A stretch of DNA of 18,333 nucleotides from DASRCB01 sp035653295 (GTDB lineage Bacteria; Acidobacteriota; Terriglobia; Bryobacterales; Bryobacteraceae), in NCBI GenBank assembly GCA_035653295.1, contig DASRCB010000121.1:1-18333 (forward strand). Direction: 5' to 3'. Below are positions 7,614 through 15,950 of this stretch, in pieces. The position numbers and the translations under genes are program-made. How positions within the stretch are numbered: the first letter of the stretch is position 1; each line of letters begins with the position of its first letter. Below the pieces are notes generated by a model. That model searched no databases. It was not told where the DNA came from and saw only the letters and a list, made by a program, of their open reading frames with translations.

Positions 7614-7631
7614 GAAGTAGCCGCTTCAGTA
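7610..7631. promoter_or_regulatory. Palindromic operator, probably for the downstream ArsR repressor
   Basis: TACTGAAG (7610-7617) and CTTCAGTA (7624-7631) form a perfect 8-6-8 inverted repeat. It covers the -10 and the expected transcription start. ArsR-family winged-helix dimers bind such palindromes and repress by occlusion. The operon encodes an ArsR protein as its third gene, so autoregulation is the natural reading. Confidence 0.65.
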
Positions 7632-7658
7632 ATGTGGGGTGGCAAAGAGGAAACGAAA

Positions 7659-8132
7659 ATGCCGGAACCCTCAGTCATCCATAACACCTTCGTTCTCGAG
7701 CGCAGCTACCCGAAACCGCCGGAACGCGTTTTCGCCGCCTTCTCCAACCCCGCGGTCAAGCGCAGATGGTTCGGCGGCAGCGACTCGCACGAGATTGCCG
7801 AATTCGAATCCGACTTCCGCGTCGGCGGCGCCGAGCGCCTCTCGTTCCCGCTGGGGAATCAGACACCGTTCCCGGGCGTGTTGCTCACCAACGAGGTGCG
7901 CTATCAGGACATCGTTCCCAACCAGCGCATCGTAACCGCGTCGACCATGGATATTGGCGGCAAGCGTGTTTCGAGTTCGCTGATCACCTTCGAGTTCCTT
8001 CCCACCGACAAGGGAACCGATCTGATCTGCACGCACCAGGGCGCATTTTTCGAGGGCTCCGGAGGTCCGAAGATCCGCGAAGACGGGTGGCGCAAGCTGC
8101 TCGACAGCCTGGCCGCGGAACTGGAGCGCTGA
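7659..8132 (+). CDS. AHSA1 / SRPBCC-domain protein
   Basis: The product has 157 residues from ATG 7659. AGAGG ends 8 bases upstream, which favours this start over an ATG at 7632 that overlaps the operator edge. The sequence shows the AHSA1-like START/SRPBCC pattern: FVLERSYPKPPERVFAAFSNPAVKRRWFG, then FRVGGAERL, EVRYQDIVPNQRIV, ITFEFLP and a C-terminal helix GWRKLLDSLAAELE. These proteins form a hydrophobic ligand cavity; most bacterial members have no known ligand. AHSA1 genes are very often paired with an ArsR repressor, as here. The stop codon is one base from the next start, so the next gene is translationally coupled. No feature suggests enzyme activity. The family call is secure; the role, perhaps binding or detoxifying a small hydrophobic compound, is inference. 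Confidence 0.9.
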   Translation: MPEPSVIHNTFVLERSYPKPPERVFAAFSNPAVKRRWFGGSDSHEIAEFESDFRVGGAERLSFPLGNQTPFPGVLLTNEVRYQDIVPNQRIVTASTMDIGGKRVSSSLITFEFLPTDKGTDLICTHQGAFFEGSGGPKIREDGWRKLLDSLAAELER

Positions 8133-8133
8133 C

Positions 8134-8889
8134 GTGTTGGACGGTATTCACGAGGCCGTCGTCCCGCCGATCGCATACCGGGGCGCTCTGTTGCACGCTC
8201 AGGGTCAGAGCGTGCCGAAGGACGAGATCGGGGGCGACGTTGCCGATCTGGTGGACACCGGCCGGGAACTCGTCGGCTGGATCGCGGACGTTTCCGGCCA
8301 CGGCGCGCGGGCCGGCTTCCTCACTGGTGTGGTGAAGACCGCGGTGCGCTACGGACTGCGCGTGGGCCGGCCGCTGCCGGTCATCCTGGAGGACATGAAC
8401 GCGCTCCTGCCGGCGGTGAAAGAGACGTCCATGTTTGTCACCATGGCCGCGCTTCGCTTCGACGGATCGGATGACGCGGAGTATATCTCGGCGGGACACG
8501 TACCCGTGCTTCAGTATCGCCGACGCCAGGGCGATGTCGTGCGTTGGTCGATGTCCCAGTTCCCCCTCGGCCTCTTTGCCGGCGCCGCATACGCCAGCCG
8601 CCGCATCCGCTTCGAGCCTGGAGACATTTTCGCGCTGGTGACCGATGGCGTGGTGGAAAGCGGGGCGGACCAGGATGCCGACCTCGGTCTCGAACGGCTG
8701 GAGCACATCCTCCGCGGTATGGCCGGCTCGCCGCTGCCGGAGATCATGAAGGCGATCAACGCCGACGCCGGAATGCAGCACGACGACCGCACGGTTCTCC
8801 TTCTGCGCGCGCCCGCCCTCGAGTGTCCGGACCAGGCCCGCTGGCGAACCATGCTGGACACTCTGGACCTGGAGCTGTCGCGGACGTGA
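8134..8889 (+). CDS. SpoIIE-type PP2C serine/threonine phosphatase
   Basis: This 251-residue cytoplasmic protein, from GTG 8134, consists almost only of a PPM/SpoIIE phosphatase domain. The metal-binding acids are all present: GGD (Asp35), ADVSGHG (Asp52), TDG (Asp171) and HDDRT (Asp217/218). The pattern SAGHVPVLQYR and the PLGLF loop are also typical of RsbU/SpoIIE-like enzymes. Such enzymes dephosphorylate anti-sigma-factor antagonists or other phosphoproteins using Mn/Mg. There is no sensory domain (PAS, GAF, HAMP) and no membrane segment, so its input must come from a partner or from its own expression level. It starts one base after the AHSA1 stop and overlaps the ArsR start by 4 bp (GTGA). 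No anti-sigma antagonist gene is nearby. The Ser/Thr kinase encoded 1 kb downstream is a conceivable counterpart, but that is speculation. Confidence 0.9.
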   Translation: MLDGIHEAVVPPIAYRGALLHAQGQSVPKDEIGGDVADLVDTGRELVGWIADVSGHGARAGFLTGVVKTAVRYGLRVGRPLPVILEDMNALLPAVKETSMFVTMAALRFDGSDDAEYISAGHVPVLQYRRRQGDVVRWSMSQFPLGLFAGAAYASRRIRFEPGDIFALVTDGVVESGADQDADLGLERLEHILRGMAGSPLPEIMKAINADAGMQHDDRTVLLLRAPALECPDQARWRTMLDTLDLELSRT

Positions 8890-9227
8890 TCCCGAGCGAA
8901 CAGGGGACCGTGGATATCAACCGCGTCTTCCACGCCCTCGGCGATCCGACGCGGCGGGCCATCGTCGAACGGCTCACCGAACATCCGCTGTCGGTCACCG
9001 CGCTGGCGACGCCCCTGAACATTACCCTGACGGCCGTTTCCCAGCACCTTCAGATTCTCGAAGAAAGCGGCCTGGTTCGCACCGAAAAGGTCGGCCGGGT
9101 CCGGACCTGTAGTCTTGCGAGCGCCGGTTTCAGGGCCCTCGAACAGTGGATTCGCGACCGCCGATCGCCCTGGGAGCGCAGGCTCGACCGCCTCGGGGAT
9201 ATTCTCGCCGAACCCGACGGCGAGTAG
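8886..9227 (+). CDS. ArsR-family winged-helix repressor
   Basis: The product has 113 residues from GTG 8886, which overlaps the phosphatase stop as GTGA. An in-frame GTG at 8910 (DINRVFHALGDPTRR follows) is an alternative that matches the usual N-terminus of the family. The winged helix is clear: FHALGDPTRRAIVERLTEHPLSVTALATPL, recognition helix LTAVSQHLQILEESGLV and wing RTEKVGRVRTCSL. The C-terminal helix with spaced Trp residues (ALEQWIRDRRSPWERRLDRLGDIL) is typical of ArsR proteins encoded beside AHSA1 genes. The C-x-C metal site of arsenite/cadmium sensors is absent, so it probably responds to something other than metals. It likely binds the TACTGAAG/CTTCAGTA palindrome in the operon promoter, giving negative autoregulation. 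Confidence 0.9.
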   Translation: MIPSEQGTVDINRVFHALGDPTRRAIVERLTEHPLSVTALATPLNITLTAVSQHLQILEESGLVRTEKVGRVRTCSLASAGFRALEQWIRDRRSPWERRLDRLGDILAEPDGE

Positions 9228-9288
9228 GGTAATCCGCCCCACTCAGTGTGTTATCGTCCATCTAAGATCAGCCACGACTGGGTGCGTT

Positions 9289-9855
9289 TTGAACGGGGAG
9301 ACGTCCCATCAGGTAACTCAACTTCTGCTTGACTGGCGCGGTGGCCATCGCGAAGCTCTCGACGCGCTCACGCCACTGGTGTATGACGAACTGCGGCGCA
9401 TGGCCCGGCGCCACCTGCAGCGCGAACGGCCCGGACACACCCTGCAAAGCACTGCGCTGGTAAACGAAGCTTTCGTCAAAATGATCAACCAGGAAGTGAG
9501 CTGGCAGAACCGCGCCCACTTCTTCGCCATGGCGGCGCAGTTCATGCGCCGGATCCTGGTGGATCACGCCCGCGGTCGGCACGCCGCCAAGCGCGGGGGC
9601 GAAGCGGCGTGCAGGCTGACGCTGGACGAGGGCGTGGCCCTCACCAGCCAGCGCGAAGTCGATGTGATGGCTCTGGACAGCGCTCTGGAGCGCCTGGCGG
9701 CGCTGGATCCGCAGCAGGGGCGCATCGTGGAGCTGCGCTTTTTCGGCGGCCTGTCGATCGAGGAGACCGCCGAAGTGCTGGAGATCTCTCCGGCCACGGT
9801 GAAACGGGAATGGGCCATGGCCCGCGCCTGGCTGTTCCGGGAGCTTGGCTCGTGA
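9289..9855 (+). CDS. ECF-type RNA polymerase sigma factor (kinase-linked group)
   Basis: The product is about 188 residues if read from TTG 9289. No ATG or GTG lies in frame close to the conserved start, so the initiation codon is uncertain. Region 2 is clear (LLLDWRGGHREALDALTPLVYDELRRMARRHL, then LVNEAFVKM and WQNRAHFFAMAAQFMRRILVDHARGR). Region 4 is also clear (LDPQQGRIVELRFFGGLSIEETAEVLEISPATVKREWAMARAWL). This matches the acidobacterial/planctomycete-type ECF group that lacks an anti-sigma factor and is encoded with a Ser/Thr kinase. Here the kinase start overlaps the sigma stop by 4 bp (GTGA at 9852-9855), so the two are co-translated. It follows the ArsR gene by 61 bp, in which I see no convincing promoter or terminator; read-through from the ArsR operon is possible. 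Known members of such groups may be controlled by phosphorylation. Confidence 0.88.
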   Translation: MNGETSHQVTQLLLDWRGGHREALDALTPLVYDELRRMARRHLQRERPGHTLQSTALVNEAFVKMINQEVSWQNRAHFFAMAAQFMRRILVDHARGRHAAKRGGEAACRLTLDEGVALTSQREVDVMALDSALERLAALDPQQGRIVELRFFGGLSIEETAEVLEISPATVKREWAMARAWLFRELGS

Positions 9856-12710
9856 GTCCCGAGCCCGCGCAAACCGACTGGCAGCGCGTCAAGCACGTCT
9901 TCCAAACCGCCGTCGATCTGCCCACCGAGCAGCGCGGCCGTTTCCTCGACGAGGCGTGCAAAGGCAAGCCGGATTTGCGCGCGGCGGTCGAGTCGCTGTT
10001 ATCTTCACACGACGACGCAGGCGACTTTCTGGAAGAGTCTCCCGCTGTGGTGAAGAAATCCGTTCCACGCCCGGTCGTCACTCAGGACTGGGCCGGGCGG
10101 CGCATCGGATCGTACGAAATCATCGAACGCATCGGGCGCGGCGGCATGGGCATTGTCTATCGCGCTCGCGATGTGCGCCTCGGTCGCGATGCCGCCCTGA
10201 AACTGCTTCCGCACGATCTCGCCTGCGACCCGCGCGCGCTCGAGCGCTTCTATCGCGAGGCGCGCGCCGCGTCCGCGCTGAATCACCCGAATATCTGCAC
10301 CATCTACGGCATCGAGGAAGTTGACGATCAGGTGGTGATCGCCATGGAAATGCTCGAGGGCCAGACCCTCGAGCAGCGCATCGGCGGCCGTCCCCTGCGC
10401 GTGGCCGAGCTGCTGGATATCGGCATTCAGGTGGCGGAAGGACTCGAAGCCGCCCGCAGCCGTGGGTTCATTCATCGCGACATCAAACCCGCCAACACCT
10501 TCATCACCACCAGCGGCGTGGTCAAGATTCTCGACTTCGGCCTCGCCAAAGTCGCCCCGGACCAGAAGACCACGCAATCGGGCGTGAACCCCAGCGGTTT
10601 GACAGGCACGGGCATGGCCATTGGCACCGTGGCCTACATGTCCCCGGAGCAGGCCCGCGGTGAGATGCTGGACGCTCGCAGCGACCTGTTCAGCTTCGGC
10701 GCCGTTCTCTACGAGATGGCCACCGGCCGGCAGGCCTTCCAGGGCGCCTCGTTCGCGGTGGTGTTCGACGCCATTCTCAACCGCTCGCCTGAGCCGCCGT
10801 CATCACTGAACCCGGCCATCCCCGCGGAGCTGGAGCGCATCATCAACAAGGCTCTGGAAAAAGAGCGCGATGTTCGCTATCAGACCGCATCGGATCTTGC
10901 GGCGGATCTGCGGCGGCTGAAGCGCGACACCGAATCGGGCCGCATCGAGCGGCTGCTCGAGCCCTCGCGCGCACTGCGCCGCCGCGGCTTCAACTGGGTC
11001 GCCGTTCCCGTCGCGCTGGCCAGCATCGTGGCCCTGCTGTTCGTTCTCGCTTCCCGACCAGCGCCGATGCCGCGGGTGCTGCGCACGGTGCAAATCACCC
11101 AGGACTCTCAGGACAAGCTCTTGTACCAGCCCGGCGGCGTGGTCACCGACGGATCCCGAATCTATTTCTCCGAGGCGACGCCCGGCGGCTCTTCCGTGCT
11201 GATGCAGGCCTCCGCGCAGGCCCAGGGCAGCGACACCATTCGCGTTCCATCGCCGTTTCCGAATACGGGAGTGCTGGATATCAGCCGCAAGCGCTCCGAA
11301 CTGCTGGTGGTTGCCTTCGTGCAGAACGAGTCCGAATACGCGCTGTGGCGCATGCCGCTGATCGGCGCGCCCCCGGCGCGTGTCGGCAACGTCTTTGCAC
11401 ACGGCGGCGCGTTCACTTCCGACGGGCAGCAGATCCTGTTTCTTTTTCACGACGGTGTTTACCGCGCGAACGTGGACGGTTCCGATGTGCGGGCCGTCGC
11501 CAAACTGCCGGGCACGACCTGGGACCTGCACCTCTCGCCCGACGACCGGCGCGCCAGCGTCTCGGTGAATCGCGCCAACGGGACCGAGCTTTGGGAAGTG
11601 AGCCTCCACAACGGAAGGGCGGCGCCGCTGCTCGCGGGCTTCAGCAATCCGCCGGCCGAGTGCTGCGGGTCGTGGACCAGCGACGGCCACTATTTCCTTT
11701 TCCAGACCTGGCGCGGCGACGGCACCAAAAACATCTGGGCCATGCTGGACAACAGCGGCTGGCTGCGGATGTCGGGTCCCCGGCCTGTACAGGTGACTGC
11801 CGGCCCGTTCAATTTCTGGCGGCCCGTCGCCTCGCCCGACGGCCGCCGGATCTTCGTCATCGGCGATAATCAGCGCGGCGAGCTGCTGCGGGTAGACACG
11901 CGGAGCGGTTTGTTCTCGCCATATCTGTCGGGCATCTCGGCCGAGGGAGTGGCGTTTTCGCGCGATGGGCAGTGGGTGTGCTGGATCTCCTTTCCCGACG
12001 GCGCGTTGTGGCGCAGCCGCAACGACGGAACCGAGCGCCTGCAGCTGAGCAACGCTCCGCTTACCGCTTATCAGCCGCAGTGGTCGCCCGATGGCACGCG
12101 CATCGCGTTCATGGGCAAAACGCCAACCACCGACTGGAAGCTGTATATGGTTCCTGCCGACGGCGGCGTTCCTCTTCCTTTGCTGCGCGACGATCCGCGG
12201 CCGCAGGCCGATCCGCAGTGGATGCCCGACGGCAGCGCCATCATCTTCGGCCGGTGGGCGTTCGCGGAGGAGCCCGGCGCGCAGGTGGACATTCGCGCTC
12301 TCGATCTGGGCACGAACCAGGTCCGGTCGCTGCCCGGAACGCACGATCTCTGGTCCCCGCGCGTGTCCCCGGACGGGCGCTGGCTCACGGCGTCCGCCCG
12401 GAATGCGTCGAAGCTCATGCTGGCCGACACCAGCACGTGGCAATGGGCGGAGCTGGCGCCTCAGGATGCCGGATTTCCGAACTGGGCGCACGACTCCAGC
12501 GCGGTGTGGTTCAGTTCGCCGGAGGGGCGTGACATTGGCCTGTTCCGCGCCGACATCCACAAACGGCAGGTGGAGCACATGACCCGGCTGGATCTGCGCC
12601 TGACCGGGTCGGTGGGCCGCTGGATCGGGCTAACCCCGGACGACCTGCCGCTGGTGCTGCGCAACGCCGGCAGCCAGGAGATCTACGCCATCGACTGGGC
12701 GGTGCAGTAG
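9852..12710 (+). CDS. Membrane Ser/Thr protein kinase with TolB/WD40-like beta-propeller
   Basis: The 952-residue product starts at GTG 9852, overlapping the sigma-factor stop. Residues 8-63 form the helical N-terminal segment found in kinases paired with ECF sigma factors (DWQRVKHVFQTAVDLP...LRAAVESLLSSH). The kinase domain (about 88-360) has GRGGMG from residue 95, Lys117 (AALKLL), HRDIKPAN with Asp210, DFG with Asp228 and a GTVAYMSPEQ segment, so it should be active. A single membrane helix follows (WVAVPVALASIVALLFVLAS, about 381-400). The remaining 550 residues outside the membrane show repeated propeller-blade strands (SPDGRRIFVIG, SRDGQWVCWIS, SPDGTRIAFMG, SPDGRWLTAS), as in TolB/WD40-like Ser/Thr kinases of Acidobacteriota. 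The propeller is a likely ligand sensor in the periplasm and the kinase signals inside. The coupled sigma factor is the best candidate substrate or partner, but this is inferred from gene order only. Confidence 0.92.
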   Translation: MSPEPAQTDWQRVKHVFQTAVDLPTEQRGRFLDEACKGKPDLRAAVESLLSSHDDAGDFLEESPAVVKKSVPRPVVTQDWAGRRIGSYEIIERIGRGGMGIVYRARDVRLGRDAALKLLPHDLACDPRALERFYREARAASALNHPNICTIYGIEEVDDQVVIAMEMLEGQTLEQRIGGRPLRVAELLDIGIQVAEGLEAARSRGFIHRDIKPANTFITTSGVVKILDFGLAKVAPDQKTTQSGVNPSGLTGTGMAIGTVAYMSPEQARGEMLDARSDLFSFGAVLYEMATGRQAFQGASFAVVFDAILNRSPEPPSSLNPAIPAELERIINKALEKERDVRYQTASDLAADLRRLKRDTESGRIERLLEPSRALRRRGFNWVAVPVALASIVALLFVLASRPAPMPRVLRTVQITQDSQDKLLYQPGGVVTDGSRIYFSEATPGGSSVLMQASAQAQGSDTIRVPSPFPNTGVLDISRKRSELLVVAFVQNESEYALWRMPLIGAPPARVGNVFAHGGAFTSDGQQILFLFHDGVYRANVDGSDVRAVAKLPGTTWDLHLSPDDRRASVSVNRANGTELWEVSLHNGRAAPLLAGFSNPPAECCGSWTSDGHYFLFQTWRGDGTKNIWAMLDNSGWLRMSGPRPVQVTAGPFNFWRPVASPDGRRIFVIGDNQRGELLRVDTRSGLFSPYLSGISAEGVAFSRDGQWVCWISFPDGALWRSRNDGTERLQLSNAPLTAYQPQWSPDGTRIAFMGKTPTTDWKLYMVPADGGVPLPLLRDDPRPQADPQWMPDGSAIIFGRWAFAEEPGAQVDIRALDLGTNQVRSLPGTHDLWSPRVSPDGRWLTASARNASKLMLADTSTWQWAELAPQDAGFPNWAHDSSAVWFSSPEGRDIGLFRADIHKRQVEHMTRLDLRLTGSVGRWIGLTPDDLPLVLRNAGSQEIYAIDWAVQ

Positions 12711-12780
12711 ATCGGACCGCGGCAGGCGTCAACGAACGGGCAGCGGGCAGACGGGCGGTGGCAGCCCGAGTGCCGCACTG

Positions 12781-12816
12781 AGCCGGTACTCCGGCTAACG
12801 CCGTACTTCCGGCTAA
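12781..12816. repeat. Tandem GCCG(G)TACT(T)CCGGCTAA element upstream of the hybrid kinase
   Basis: The 154-bp gap 12711-12864 contains two near-identical units: GCCGGTACTCCGGCTAA (12782-12798) and GCCGTACTTCCGGCTAA (12800-12816). The repeat period is about 18 bp. Each unit is itself a small dyad; the first has a perfect 6-bp stem AGCCGG/CCGGCT around TACT. The pair ends 48 bp before the kinase start codon, a suitable place for a regulator-binding site. The rest of the gap (12711-12780) is GC-rich with GGGCAG repeats, and no clear terminator for the preceding kinase is seen. Confidence 0.5.
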
Positions 12817-12864
12817 AGTATTCGCCTGGAAAAGCCGAGGCAACGACTAGCACTCGTCTGCCGC

Positions 12865-15315
<2,451 letters not shown>

Positions 15316-15374
15316 TGCATAGCGGGCCGTGTCCGGCACACCTGGCTAATCCCGCGGACTAACCGTCCAAATCA

Positions 15375-15403
15375 TTTGCAGGGTGGGGATCACCCGTGAT
15401 AAT
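15375..15403 (+). promoter_or_regulatory. Promoter with internal dyad upstream of the small Sm-like gene
   Basis: TTTGCA (15375-15380, 4/6 to consensus) and GATAAT (15398-15403, 5/6) are separated by exactly 17 bases. The spacer holds GGGTG-GGGAT-CACCC (15381-15395), a perfect 5-bp dyad that could be an operator. Transcription would start near 15410 and leave a leader of about 130 bases before the start at 15539. Confidence 0.5.
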
Positions 15404-15419
15404 CTCACTCCACTCATAA

Positions 15420-15432
15420 GTACTCACAGTAC
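15420..15432. promoter_or_regulatory. GTACT-CAC-AGTAC palindrome just downstream of the promoter
   Basis: GTACT and AGTAC are perfect inverted halves around CAC. The site lies about 10 bases past the expected transcription start, suitable for a repressor or for an early RNA hairpin. The GTACT core also occurs twice upstream of the hybrid kinase. The rest of the 15433-15530 leader is comparatively AT-rich with a T6 run at 15445-15450; I see no known riboswitch. Confidence 0.35.
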
Positions 15433-15538
15433 CTGGTCCGCATTTTTTCTAAGTCATCTGCATATTGAGCAGCGCCAGCCTGGTCTTTTCACCGTTCGCT
15501 AATTGAAATTTTCCATTGAGCCGCAAAGGAGTCGCATT

Positions 15539-15892
15539 ATGACGGTTCGAGCGCCTGTTGCCGGCATCCTGGCCTTCGTGCTCGCTGCCGGATCCGGGTT
15601 GGCGTCGGAAGGTGACATACGGGCAGCAGTGGCCCGGATCAAGCCCGGTACGCGTATCGATGTTCAGGCGATGGATGGATCGAAGACGCGCGGGTACATC
15701 GCGGTAACCAACGATACCGAGGTCCAGGTCCGTGGCGATGACGGCGCAGTCCGGACATTTCGCTACGACCAGATCAAGCGGGTACGTCCGGCAACGCATA
15801 CATCCCGGTTTGCCTGGATCGCGGTCGGCGTGATCTCGGCCGGGATTGCGATTGTAGTCGCAGTGGTTTTAATCGAGAGGCACAACGAGTGA
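15539..15892 (+). CDS. Small exported Sm-like (SH3-type barrel) protein with C-terminal membrane helix
   Basis: The 117-residue product starts at ATG 15539, with AAAGGAG (15525-15531) seven bases upstream; an in-frame TTG at 15503 is rejected because it would place this site inside the gene. Residues 1-22 are a signal peptide (VAGILAFVLAAGSGLAS). Residues 28-85 fit a small beta-barrel of Sm/SH3 type: IKPGTRIDVQAMDGSKTRGYIAVTND, TEVQVRGDDGAVRTFRYDQIKRVRP. Here a D/N-G-x-x-x-x-G-Y-I turn and a final Y-x-x-I/V-K-x-V strand are characteristic. A hydrophobic helix (WIAVGVISAGIAIVVAVVLI, about 93-112) follows, ending in a short charged tail. Similar small secreted proteins are common in Acidobacteriota, from memory; their function is unknown. 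It has its own promoter region and is convergent to the TPR kinase gene. Confidence 0.75.
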   Translation: MTVRAPVAGILAFVLAAGSGLASEGDIRAAVARIKPGTRIDVQAMDGSKTRGYIAVTNDTEVQVRGDDGAVRTFRYDQIKRVRPATHTSRFAWIAVGVISAGIAIVVAVVLIERHNE

Positions 15893-15893
15893 G

Positions 15894-15923
15894 GCGATCT
15901 GCCCGGTAGTTCGGAACGATCGC
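15894..15923. terminator. Hairpin between convergent genes (possible bidirectional terminator)
   Basis: GCGATC (15894-15899) pairs perfectly with GATCGC (15918-15923), with an inner CCG/CGG pair. It lies immediately after the Sm-like gene stop and 27 bp before the end of the convergent kinase gene. No T-run is present on either strand, so terminator activity is uncertain. Confidence 0.35.
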
Positions 15924-15950
15924 GAGCCGCGGCAGGCAGGGGCCCCCAAT

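Noticed and set aside
10803..12578. 591-codon minus-strand open frame
   Set aside because: It is fully antisense to the recognisable propeller domain of the membrane kinase; no family motif is seen.
12711..12780. Rho-independent terminator after the membrane kinase
   Set aside because: GGGCAG repeats and a 4-bp GGCA/TGCC stem are present, but there is no stable stem with a following T-run.
15420..15450. Intrinsic terminator made of GTACT/AGTAC plus the T6 run
   Set aside because: The stem is only 5 bp and the T-run begins 12 bases after it, too far for a terminator.
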